11,612 nucleotides of DNA from JACQPU01 sp039961715 (lineage in GTDB: Bacteria > Bacteroidota > Ignavibacteria > UBA10030). Positions 1 to 6,408 of the stretch are shown in pieces. The notes under the pieces were generated by a model, which did no database searches, was not told the origin of the DNA, and was given only the letters and a program-made list of their open reading frames with translations. Position numbers and translations under genes: made by a program. The DNA lies in NCBI GenBank assembly GCA_039961715.1, contig JABRVW010000147.1, positions 1 through 11,612 of the forward strand, read 5' to 3'. Each line of letters opens with the position of its first letter. Positions within the stretch are counted from its first letter, which is position 1.

Positions 1-406
<406 letters not shown>

Positions 407-506
407 AAGATTTCTTCAACTTCAAGTTTGAATCCTAATCATTCACAGATGTCTGTGAAGCTAGGTTGAACTACCTCAATTCAATCGACTTGAGGCTGTG
501 CACACC

Positions 507-519
507 TTTTCAAAGAACA
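507..519 (-). promoter_or_regulatory. boxA antitermination element of the rRNA leader
   Basis: On the minus strand this reads TGTTCTTTGAAAA, the form of boxA seen in rRNA leaders of many bacteria (E. coli has TGCTCTTTAACA). It lies about 100 nt upstream of 16S and downstream of the boxB-like hairpin, the same order as in E. coli rrn leaders. In the known system NusB and S10 (NusE) bind boxA RNA and make RNA polymerase resistant to Rho. The function here is inferred from the sequence match and the position. Confidence 0.85.
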
Positions 520-548
520 CTCTTTCACCCCTCCCGATGCTCGCTAAA

Positions 549-573
549 AATGCCCATGAACTGCATGGGCATT
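549..573 (-). promoter_or_regulatory. boxB-like hairpin of the rRNA leader
   Basis: A perfect 10-bp inverted repeat (AATGCCCATG and CATGGGCATT) encloses a 5-nt loop. It lies about 30 nt ahead of boxA in the direction of transcription, which matches the boxB-boxA order of rrn antitermination sites. On the transcript the stem is followed by only a short run of U and then structured leader, so it is better read as part of the antitermination site than as a terminator. Confidence 0.65.
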
Positions 574-636
574 CTCAATCGAAAACCTCAAAGAAAGCAC
601 CCGACAAAGGGTAACCCCCGATTTTACGGGGTCATA

Positions 637-665
637 AATATACCATGCTTCTTCTTAAAAGTCAA
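637..665 (-). promoter_or_regulatory. rRNA operon promoter (sigma-70 type, extended -10)
   Basis: The -35 element TTGACT is at 660-665 and the -10 element TATATT at 637-642, with an exact 17-bp spacer. TGG directly precedes the -10, making an extended -10. An A-rich stretch upstream (an A8 run on the minus strand near 690-697) could act as an UP element. Transcription should start near 630, giving a leader of about 220 nt. This is the only strong promoter I see between the upstream gene and 16S, although rRNA operons often have two. Confidence 0.85.
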
Positions 666-759
666 CATGAAAGCATTGCTATCTGAACTTTTTTTTCTGC
701 TCTTCCCCGCCTTCAGTTTCCCCCCCCTTCTCAACTCCCCTCCGCAGACATTTCCACAC

Positions 760-803
760 AAAAAAATGCGTTAAAAATCAACAGTATTTCACGCTTTTAC
801 GCA
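760..803 (-). terminator. Probable intrinsic terminator of the charged-helix gene
   Basis: On the minus strand TGCGT plus AAAA (795-803) can pair with TTTT plus ACGCA (767-777) with a one-base bulge, followed at once by a run of seven T (760-766). The left arm overlaps the TAA stop codon at 797-799. The loop is long and the upper stem is A/T-only, so strength is uncertain. The position is right for insulating the rRNA promoter 100 bp downstream from read-through. Confidence 0.5.
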
Positions 804-1735
804 CGCTGCTTCAGAATCTCCCTTCGAACCTGCTTTTCCATCCGCAAGTGCTCCTCCGCCGAAATCCCAAACATCTCTCTGAGCTCCTCCAGACGCTCCG
901 AATCCTCGGGCGAAATCGAGCCGTCCTTCCAGCCATTCACGACGGCTTCCAGATAAATCTCGAGCTGAACCTCCACCTCAAGACCCGCGTGCTCTTCCGG
1001 AGTGATCCCAAGCGATTTTCTCAGCGTTGCCAGCAAAACCTGCTCATCCTTGCTCAATGCCCCGTCTGCCCAGGCCTGTTTGAGAGCCGAACAGTATGCC
1101 TGAACCGCCGCCGGGCTCGCCTTCCCACCCTTCGCAGATTCCGCTTTCTTCTTCTCCTCTTCCGCTTTCTTCTTCCGGGCCTCCTCCTCCGCCTTCTTCC
1201 GCTTTGCCTCTTCCTCAATCCTCTTCTGCTCTTCGATCTTTCTTCGGGCTTCTTCGATCTTCCTCCTCGCCTCTTCTTCCTTCCTGCGAGCCTCCTCTTC
1301 CGCCCGCTTCTGAGCAACCAACTCCGCCTGGCGTTTTGCTTCCTCCATTGCCTTGCGTCGCTCTTCTTCCTCCTTCAACCGCTGAGCCTCCTCGGCTTTC
1401 CTCCGGGCCTCCTCCTCGGCCTTGCGGATAGCCTCCTCCTCAGCCTTTCTCCTGGCTTCCTCCTCCGCCTTCTGCTTCGCTTCTTCCTCCGCCTGCTTGC
1501 GCCTTTCCTCTTCGATCTTCCGAAGCGCCTCTTCTTCCTTCTTCCGCGCTTCATCCTCCTTTTCCCTGGCCTCTTCCTCTTCCCGACGCCTCGCCTCCTC
1601 CTCGGCACGACGCGCCTCTTCAGCGCGCTTCTCGGTATCGTCCGCCGACTCAGCACTCTTACGCTTCTGCTCAAGAATCTTCTTCTTGAGCTCCTCAACC
1701 TTTCTTCGTTGTTCTTCCAGTTCGGCTGTATTCAT
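797..1735 (-). CDS. Highly charged long-helix protein with duplicated C-terminal module
   Basis: A 312-residue soluble protein with no signal peptide or membrane segment; I do not recognise a named family for the whole. Residues 1-30 look like an ordinary amphipathic helix. Residues about 34-200 are almost only E, K, R and A, with units such as AEEEARRK repeated back to back and acidic and basic residues about four apart. This suggests a long single charged helix (ER/K type) or a coiled coil. Residues 214-307 hold two copies of a 47-residue helical module. Shared positions are Y214/Y261, W222/W269, DG224-225/271-272, GI243-244/290-291, EEH247-249/294-296 and E253/E300, a pattern vaguely like TerB-type helical domains. 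The gene has its own promoter at 1813-1841 but no clear Shine-Dalgarno. A structural, scaffold or adaptor role is only a guess. The gene is certain: the shadow frames opposite it are low-complexity Leu/Ser/Arg readings. Confidence 0.9.
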   Translation of the reverse strand: MNTAELEEQRRKVEELKKKILEQKRKSAESADDTEKRAEEARRAEEEARRREEEEAREKEDEARKKEEEALRKIEEERRKQAEEEAKQKAEEEARRKAEEEAIRKAEEEARRKAEEAQRLKEEEERRKAMEEAKRQAELVAQKRAEEEARRKEEEARRKIEEARRKIEEQKRIEEEAKRKKAEEEARKKKAEEEKKKAESAKGGKASPAAVQAYCSALKQAWADGALSKDEQVLLATLRKSLGITPEEHAGLEVEVQLEIYLEAVVNGWKDGSISPEDSERLEELREMFGISAEEHLRMEKQVRREILKQRA

Positions 1736-1812
1736 GGTCAGATTCTGGGGTTCCGGGCGGGCTTGTGCGTTTCTTTACGAATAGAATTCCCCTGTGCGCA
1801 CCAAACCTTTCG

Positions 1813-1841
1813 AATATATCCATTAAACGGCCGAATGTCAA
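1813..1841 (-). promoter_or_regulatory. Promoter of the charged-helix gene
   Basis: The -35 element TTGACA (1836-1841, full consensus) and the -10 element TATATT (1813-1818) are separated by exactly 17 bp. Transcription would start near 1806, leaving about 70 nt of untranslated leader before the ATG at 1735. The spacing and the match make this one of the best promoters in the window. Confidence 0.8.
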
Positions 1842-1856
1842 CGGGGATCGGGAAGG

Positions 1857-1900
1857 GCTTTGCGCAAGAACCCAAAAGTCAGTACATTGACCCGCAAAGC
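1857..1900. promoter_or_regulatory. Inverted repeat around a possible promoter of the YIP1-type gene
   Basis: Perfect 8-bp arms GCTTTGCG (1857-1864) and CGCAAAGC (1893-1900) are separated by 28 bp. Between and overlapping them is a weak candidate promoter on the plus strand: TTGCGC (1860-1865), 17 bp, TACATT (1883-1888), which would start transcription near 1895. The left arm covers the -35 and the right arm covers the start site, an arrangement typical of a looping or paired operator. It is also close to the divergent promoter at 1813-1841. Both the promoter and the operator role are inferred. Confidence 0.35.
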
Positions 1901-1932
1901 AGGATCCTTTCCACAACACAGGAGAACTCCCC

Positions 1933-2682
1933 GTGGAAACACCGGAAACCACCGCCTCCCCTGATTCGATGGGGACAAGGATTACCAATGTCTTCGCCTC
2001 CCCTTCGGAAGCCTTCCAGAGACTCGATACAGACCCATCGCGATCTCTCCACTGGGTCATTCCGTTCCTCCTGATCCTTGTCCTCGGCGTTCTCTCCGTT
2101 TACCTGATTTTCTCGACGGAAAGCCTTCGGGATCAGATCTATGACCTGCAGGCCCAGCAGTTTGACAAGGCTGTTGAGGAAGGACGAATGACACAACAAC
2201 AGGCCGACCAGATCCGCGACCGGATGGAACAGACCGGGTTGGGACTCTTCATGGTGTTTGGAGCCATTCCCATTGTGCTCTTCACCTGTGCCTATTTCTT
2301 CCTCGGAGCCCTTTTCCTCTGGCTGGCCTCAAAGATCGTTTTCAAGACGCAGTTGAAATACGGCAAATACCTCGAGATGTACGGCCTTGCCTCCTGGATC
2401 GGCGTGCTCGGATCACTGGTCACGCTGGTCATGTTCCTCGGATTAGATTCCATTTTTGCTACGCCCAGCCTGGGATTGCTCTATCTCGATGGCTTTGACC
2501 CCACAAACACGATGCATAAGCTCGCCGGCGCATTGAATGTTTTCTCCGTCTGGCAGGCTGTCGTTATCGGCATGGGATTGAGCGCACTTTCGCGACAACC
2601 CTCAGGAAAGGGTATTGCCGTTGCCCTGGTTCTCTGGGCCGTCTGGCTGGCTATCGGCGTTCCCCTCGGTTTGATTCGCTAA
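1933..2682 (+). CDS. YIP1-family multi-pass membrane protein
   Basis: A 249-residue integral membrane protein with the layout of bacterial YIP1-domain proteins. It has a hydrophilic N-terminus (1-40), a helix at about 41-60, a soluble Gln-rich insert (62-100), then hydrophobic segments at about 104-135 (probably two helices), 152-172, 203-220 and 226-247. Bacterial members have no well-defined function; they sit in the inner membrane. The start is GTG at 1933, supported by AGGAGA at 1920-1925 with 7-nt spacing, so this call is stronger than for most genes here. It diverges from the charged-helix gene (197 bp apart) and converges on the two-helix membrane protein, their stop codons overlapping by 4 nt (2679-2682). 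The YIP1 assignment rests on topology and overall look, not on a diagnostic motif. Confidence 0.85.
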   Translation: METPETTASPDSMGTRITNVFASPSEAFQRLDTDPSRSLHWVIPFLLILVLGVLSVYLIFSTESLRDQIYDLQAQQFDKAVEEGRMTQQQADQIRDRMEQTGLGLFMVFGAIPIVLFTCAYFFLGALFLWLASKIVFKTQLKYGKYLEMYGLASWIGVLGSLVTLVMFLGLDSIFATPSLGLLYLDGFDPTNTMHKLAGALNVFSVWQAVVIGMGLSALSRQPSGKGIAVALVLWAVWLAIGVPLGLIR

Positions 2683-3110
2683 TCCCCCGTTCCCTCATCC
2701 GCCCGCGGGCCCCCCTGCGGGCGGCGGGGGAAATGCTGCAGCCGTTCCACAAGCTCCCTCAGTGTTTTCAGCTCGCCTTCAAGCCTGTCCATCTGCTCGT
2801 TGTGTCTCAGCCACACTTCGCTGCGCTTCATGGCCTGACGTTCGGCCATTTGCGCCGCTCGTACGACCTTGTCCATGAAGTAGCCAAACACCCAAACCCC
2901 AAGGAATCCGAGCGGCACGATGAGGATCAACAACGACCGAAGCCGCGGGATGCCGAAGAAGACCTGCAGTTTGTCGCTTGCTGTGATGATGAGGAGGGTG
3001 AAGTTCACAACGACCAGAAACGATTGGCCGAGATCGAAGCGGTACTTTTGCGCAAAGAAAAACTCGCGCCACCGCGCCAGACGCTGTCTGATGGTGACCG
3101 ATGATGCCAT
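2679..3110 (-). CDS. Small two-helix membrane protein, unknown function
   Basis: A 143-residue protein with a basic N-terminus (1-24), transmembrane helices at about 28-47 and 57-78, a predicted coiled coil at 82-127 and a Gly/Pro-rich tail. I do not recognise a family. The start ATG at 3110 is backed by AAAGGAG (3118-3124 on the plus strand) with 7-nt spacing. It lies 68 nt downstream of the sensor kinase gene on the same strand with no obvious terminator between, so the two are probably co-transcribed. That makes a membrane partner or output of the soluble kinase a reasonable but unproven idea. Its stop codon overlaps that of the convergent YIP1-type gene. A G/C-rich stem (2701-2706 with 2717-2722) lies inside its last codons but has no T run. 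Confidence 0.85.
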   Translation of the reverse strand: MASSVTIRQRLARWREFFFAQKYRFDLGQSFLVVVNFTLLIITASDKLQVFFGIPRLRSLLILIVPLGFLGVWVFGYFMDKVVRAAQMAERQAMKRSEVWLRHNEQMDRLEGELKTLRELVERLQHFPRRPQGGPRADEGTGD

Positions 3111-3125
3111 GGGGCGGCTCCTTTC

Positions 3126-3143
3126 CTCTGTGTATCCACAGAG
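3126..3143 (-). promoter_or_regulatory. Hairpin upstream of the two-helix protein's ribosome binding site
   Basis: A perfect 7-bp stem (CTCTGTG with CACAGAG, 4-nt loop) lies in the 68-nt gap between the kinase stop and the second gene, ending one base before its Shine-Dalgarno (3118-3124). No T run follows, so it is not a canonical terminator. It could be an mRNA processing or stability element or affect translation of the second gene; it may also be chance. Confidence 0.4.
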
Positions 3144-3178
3144 TACGAGAACCGTTGAACGGATGCAAGGAGGAACAA

Positions 3179-4915
3179 TCAGGAGGCGGGAAACAGCATG
3201 CGGATGGTCGTGCCTTTGCCCATCTCGGAATCGATCTCGATTCTTCCCTTGTGATCGTCGATAACCTTCTTGACAATCGCCATGCCAAGGCCGGTTCCAT
3301 GTTTCTTGCCGTAGGTCATGAACGGCTCGAAAATCCGCTTCTTCACTTCTTCGGGCATGCCGGTTCCGGAGTCGATGAACTCAACCTTGACAAATCCATC
3401 GCTCGGTTCCGTCCGCACCCTGAGGGTTCCTCCCTGAGGCATGGCGTCACGCGCATTGCTGGCAATGTTATAGAAGACCCGGACAACTTTGTCGCGGTCG
3501 AGCTTGACGGATCCTTTGAAGCTTGTTTCGCGGACGAGCGCGACGTTGTTCTTGGTGAGGTCCTTTTCGATGAAGCCCAGCACGTTGTCCATCACTTCCG
3601 CAAAATCCACCTCCGCGATATTCAGCGAGCTCACGCCCCGCGTGAAGTCGAGGATCTCCTGGGTCATGTTGACGAAACGGTCGACCTGATGGATCATCTC
3701 GTCCGCCAGCTTGGCGGCCTCTTCGTTGCCCGATTTCTTTTTCATGACCTGCGCATACACGCGCAGGGTGCCCATGGGATTCTTGATGTCGTGGATGATG
3801 GTCGATGCCATGCGGCCGACGGCGGACAACCGTTCGTTCGACACCATTTCCTGGGCCATGCGCGCGTTCTCGATGGCCACCGAGGCGTGCGCCGAAAGGG
3901 CGTCGATGAACTGCTCGTCCTCGCGTCCGAAGACCCCACCTTTCTTGTTCAGAAGCTGGAACACCCCGATGATCTTTCCATCCTTATTCTTCATCGGCAT
4001 GCACAGCATGTTGTGCGTACGATAGCCGGTTTTCTTGTCCACTTCCGGATTGAACCGGGGGTCATTGTAGGCATCTGGAATGTTGATCACTTCGCCGGTT
4101 TCGGCGACATATCCGGCAAGCCCTTTCCCAACGGGGAGACGGATCTCGACCATGTTTTCGCCCTGCAGGACCTTGGACCAGAGCTCTTTTTTGATCTCAT
4201 CGACAAGGTACAACGTTCCCCGGTCCGCCTCGATGCTCTTCGTTGCCGCCTCCAGAATTAGGCCAAGGAGCTTGTCGAGGTCGAGCGTCGAATTGATGTT
4301 CTTGCTTGCCTCGATCAGCTTCTGCAAGCGGGCAAAGCTTGAATTCGCCTCCTCACGTTGAAATTCGAGCTTCTGGACCACTGTATCATTGGCACGACGG
4401 AGCCGGTTACACAACTCTTTGAGGAGATTCCGGGCAAGGATTGATTGTTCCTGCAACGCCCGGTCGAATTCCTTCCTTGGAAGGGCAAAAACGGTACATT
4501 CGTCGGTGCAAACGACCTGAGCCGACCGCCGGTGGCCGTCAACGACTGACAGCTCTCCGACGACATTTCCCGCTCCAAGGGTGTTCAGAACCGTTTCATC
4601 GCCGAATCGTGTTTTCCGTGCAATCTTCACCGAACCCTTCTCGATGAAGTAGACCTTGTCCGGCTTGCTGTCGATATCGAACAGAACTGTACCGACAGGA
4701 TGCTTTTCCTCGGTCATGGATGAAGCAAGGCGAGTCAGCGCATCTTCGCCGAGATCCCTGAACAACTCGGATGCTTTCAGGGCCTGCAACGCCCGCAGGG
4801 TTGAGGCGGTTCGCGGTGCCGCCGCGGTGTTGGCTCTTGTCGGTCCCTTGGATTTGCCGGAAGCAGATGAGGTGCGCGGGGCCTTCTTCTTGGCGACTGA
4901 TGACCTGGGTTTCAT
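3179..4915 (-). CDS. Soluble sensor histidine kinase: cNMP-binding, GAF, HisKA, HATPase
   Basis: A 578-residue cytoplasmic two-component kinase with no membrane helix. The order is: a Lys/Ala/Pro-rich basic tail (1-45); a CRP-like cyclic-nucleotide-binding domain (about 48-180, with GELSVVDGHRRSA at 120-132); a GAF domain (about 208-350); a HisKA dimerisation helix with the phospho-acceptor H375 in IIHDIKNPMG; and an ATPase domain with N-box N487 (NARDA), G1 DSGTGM (515-520), F-box IFEPFMTYG (528-536) and G2 HGTGLGM (539-545). All catalytic motifs are intact, so it should autophosphorylate. Whether the first domain binds cAMP, cGMP or nothing is unknown. No response regulator is in the window. 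The reading frame stays open upstream to 5086, but a strong promoter (4956-4984) would start RNA near 4949, so the ATG at 4915 is chosen; it has no Shine-Dalgarno. It is followed by the two-helix membrane protein. Confidence 0.95.
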   Translation of the reverse strand: MKPRSSVAKKKAPRTSSASGKSKGPTRANTAAAPRTASTLRALQALKASELFRDLGEDALTRLASSMTEEKHPVGTVLFDIDSKPDKVYFIEKGSVKIARKTRFGDETVLNTLGAGNVVGELSVVDGHRRSAQVVCTDECTVFALPRKEFDRALQEQSILARNLLKELCNRLRRANDTVVQKLEFQREEANSSFARLQKLIEASKNINSTLDLDKLLGLILEAATKSIEADRGTLYLVDEIKKELWSKVLQGENMVEIRLPVGKGLAGYVAETGEVINIPDAYNDPRFNPEVDKKTGYRTHNMLCMPMKNKDGKIIGVFQLLNKKGGVFGREDEQFIDALSAHASVAIENARMAQEMVSNERLSAVGRMASTIIHDIKNPMGTLRVYAQVMKKKSGNEEAAKLADEMIHQVDRFVNMTQEILDFTRGVSSLNIAEVDFAEVMDNVLGFIEKDLTKNNVALVRETSFKGSVKLDRDKVVRVFYNIASNARDAMPQGGTLRVRTEPSDGFVKVEFIDSGTGMPEEVKKRIFEPFMTYGKKHGTGLGMAIVKKVIDDHKGRIEIDSEMGKGTTIRMLFPAS

Positions 4916-4955
4916 CGGATGCCGGGAGATTGGGAGGTTGTGGGCATTGCGCCGC

Positions 4956-4984
4956 ATTATACCAAGATTCGCCGATTTAGTCAA
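4956..4984 (-). promoter_or_regulatory. Promoter of the sensor kinase operon
   Basis: The -35 element TTGACT (4979-4984) and a perfect -10 TATAAT (4956-4961) are 17 bp apart, with TGG immediately before the -10 (extended -10). Transcription should start near 4949, giving a leader of about 34 nt to the ATG at 4915. An in-frame ATG at 4957 overlaps the -10 box and so cannot be the start of a message from this promoter. Confidence 0.85.
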
Positions 4985-5021
4985 GCAAGGCGCGTGATCG
5001 AAGGCGCACACCTCGGGAGCA

Positions 5022-5052
5022 TTGCATTTCCATGGATTTTTGTCTACCATGG
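5022..5052 (+). promoter_or_regulatory. Weak candidate promoter of waaA with paired CCATGG sites
   Basis: TTGCAT (5022-5027), a 17-bp spacer and TACCAT (5045-5050) form a poor sigma-70 match on the plus strand, in the 200-bp gap between the divergent kinase and waaA genes. Two copies of the palindrome CCATGG (5030-5035 and 5047-5052), 17 bp apart, fall in the spacer and on the -10. A start near 5057 would leave about 60 nt before the waaA ATG. No better plus-strand promoter was seen in 4916-5115. Confidence 0.3.
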
Positions 5053-5115
5053 GTTGCTTCGTGCCGTCCGGCCGCATCACGACCACAGGACCACCCGATC
5101 CCCCCGAGCACTTTC

Positions 5116-6408
5116 ATGCGACGTTTCTGGACGATGGTGTACAATACAGCGGCCATTCCCGGCTTCTGGCTCTTCTTTCGCCTCGGAGCGCTTTTCCGGT
5201 CCAAAGTTCGCCGCGGCATTGAAGGTCGGCGCGGCCTGTTCGACCGGCTTGAGCGCGATGTTCGTCACCTGAAACACAAGCGGCGCGTGTGGTTTCACTC
5301 ATCCTCCTTGGGGGAATTCGAGCAGGCCAAACCCATTATTGCCGCGTTGCGCAAGCGCGCAAGCGACCTTGACGTGATCGTGACGTTCTTCTCCCCGTCC
5401 GGATACGAGCATGCAAGGAACTACAAGCTTGCCGATCTGATCACCTACATTCCCTTCGATACCGCGGCAAACGCGCGGCGCTTTCTCGACCTTGTGGATC
5501 CGGACGCGGCCATCATGGTGCGGTACGACGTTTGGCCAAATCATATCTGGGAACTTGCACGCAGAGAGGTCCCCACGCTCATCGCGAACGCGACACTTCG
5601 GTCCGCATCGCTTCGCCTGCGCTGGCCATTCAGAAGCTTTCACCGCTACGTCTATGAATCCCTCACGTCCATCCTGGCCGTTTCGCAACAGGATCTTGAA
5701 TCTTTCAGGCGATTCGGCCTTATGGGCACGGAACTTTCGGTTGTGGGAGAAACGCGTTACGACCAGGTCTGGCAGCGAAGCGAAGAAGCCCGCAGTCGGC
5801 ATCTGATCCCTCCCCGCCTGCTCAAACGACGCAAGGTGTTCGTGGCCGGAAGCAGCTGGGAAGAGGATGAGGATGTGATCCTCCCTGCATTCCGGCGCAT
5901 CGCGAAGTCGGATCCGCAGGCAATGATGATCCTGGTGCCCCATGAGCCGACGATCGAAACGCTCGAGCGGCTGGAGGTACGGCTGACATACCTTGGGCTC
6001 AGGACCATTCGGTTTTCGGATCTGAACGACTACGATCACGAACCGGTCATTCTGGTGGACAGCGTGGGAATTCTGATGACGCTCTACCAGTATGCCGATG
6101 TGGCGTTTGTGGGCGGAAGCTTTCGTCAGGGCGTGCACAACGTTCTTGAGCCTGCCGTGTATGGAATCCCGGTGCTGTACGGACCGAAACATGAGAATTC
6201 CCGGGAGGCAGTTGAACTGGCAGCCCGAGGCGGCGGATTTGTGATTCGCGACGAAAGGGAATGCCTCCGGACGCTCGACCGTTTGCTCTCGAACAAGAAG
6301 CTCCGCCAGCAGGCTGGAAGCCGCTCGCTCGCCCTGGTCAAGGAGAATATCGGGGCAACAGACAGGTTTCTTGCCTACTTTCTGCCACTTTTGAACCACG
6401 CGAAATGA
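5116..6408 (+). CDS. waaA: 3-deoxy-D-manno-octulosonic acid (Kdo) transferase
   Basis: This transfers Kdo from CMP-Kdo to lipid A precursor at the inner membrane, an essential step of lipopolysaccharide core synthesis (GT30 family; also called kdtA). The protein is 430 residues, the usual length. It opens with a hydrophobic N-terminal anchor (FWTMVYNTAAIPGFWLFF), then HSSSLGEFEQ (61-70) carrying the conserved catalytic Glu (E67), VTFFSPSGYE (89-98), VGETRYDQV (210-218), VAGSSW (243-248) and the C-terminal sugar-nucleotide region GGSFRQGVHNVLEPAVYG (333-350). These motifs read like the Bacteroidota/Chlorobiota version. The frame is open from 5032, but the family start is near MRRFW or MVYN, so 5116 is chosen; 5134 (424 residues) is possible. 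Neither has a good ribosome binding site. Its stop TGA overlaps the larC ATG (ATGA), suggesting translational coupling. It indicates an outer membrane with LPS. Confidence 0.95.
   Translation: MRRFWTMVYNTAAIPGFWLFFRLGALFRSKVRRGIEGRRGLFDRLERDVRHLKHKRRVWFHSSSLGEFEQAKPIIAALRKRASDLDVIVTFFSPSGYEHARNYKLADLITYIPFDTAANARRFLDLVDPDAAIMVRYDVWPNHIWELARREVPTLIANATLRSASLRLRWPFRSFHRYVYESLTSILAVSQQDLESFRRFGLMGTELSVVGETRYDQVWQRSEEARSRHLIPPRLLKRRKVFVAGSSWEEDEDVILPAFRRIAKSDPQAMMILVPHEPTIETLERLEVRLTYLGLRTIRFSDLNDYDHEPVILVDSVGILMTLYQYADVAFVGGSFRQGVHNVLEPAVYGIPVLYGPKHENSREAVELAARGGGFVIRDERECLRTLDRLLSNKKLRQQAGSRSLALVKENIGATDRFLAYFLPLLNHAK

Larger units (their letters stand above)
407..630 (-). other. rRNA operon leader
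   Basis: This is the transcribed spacer between the rRNA promoter and 16S; it has no credible protein-coding gene. It contains a series of hairpins in transcript order. First is a 5-bp stem (616-620 with 627-631, 6-nt loop) at the very 5' end of the RNA. Next come the 10-bp boxB-like stem (549-573) and boxA (507-519). Then a 6-bp stem CCTCAA/TTGAGG (474-479 with 490-495), and finally an 8-bp stem TTCACAGA/TCTGTGAA (442-449 with 452-459) just upstream of 16S. The last two may take part in precursor folding or RNase III processing, but the partner strand downstream of 16S is outside the window. The short open frames across 89-774 on the plus strand are antisense to rRNA and leader and are not genes. 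Confidence 0.75.

Noticed and set aside
1140..1735. DNA minisatellite in the charged-helix gene
   Set aside because: The repetition follows from the protein's repeated Glu/Lys/Arg/Ala units and codon choice varies between copies, so it is protein-level rather than a recent DNA tandem array.
848..2074. Long plus-strand open frame (408 codons) opposite the charged-helix gene
   Set aside because: It is Leu/Phe/Arg low-complexity sequence produced by reading the antisense of Glu/Lys/Arg codons, and it runs through the divergent promoter region. The minus-strand gene has the clean heptad-like pattern, a duplicated domain and a promoter.
2701..2722. Bidirectional terminator between the YIP1-type gene and the two-helix gene
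   Set aside because: The G/C stem lies inside coding sequence of the two-helix gene and has no T run on either strand.
4916..5086. N-terminal extension of the sensor kinase
   Set aside because: It contains the kinase promoter and has no domain-like sequence.
6261..6404. N-terminal extension of larC into waaA
   Set aside because: The family start MKIAYLDT is at 6405 and forms a typical ATGA overlap; the 48 upstream codons are waaA read in another frame.
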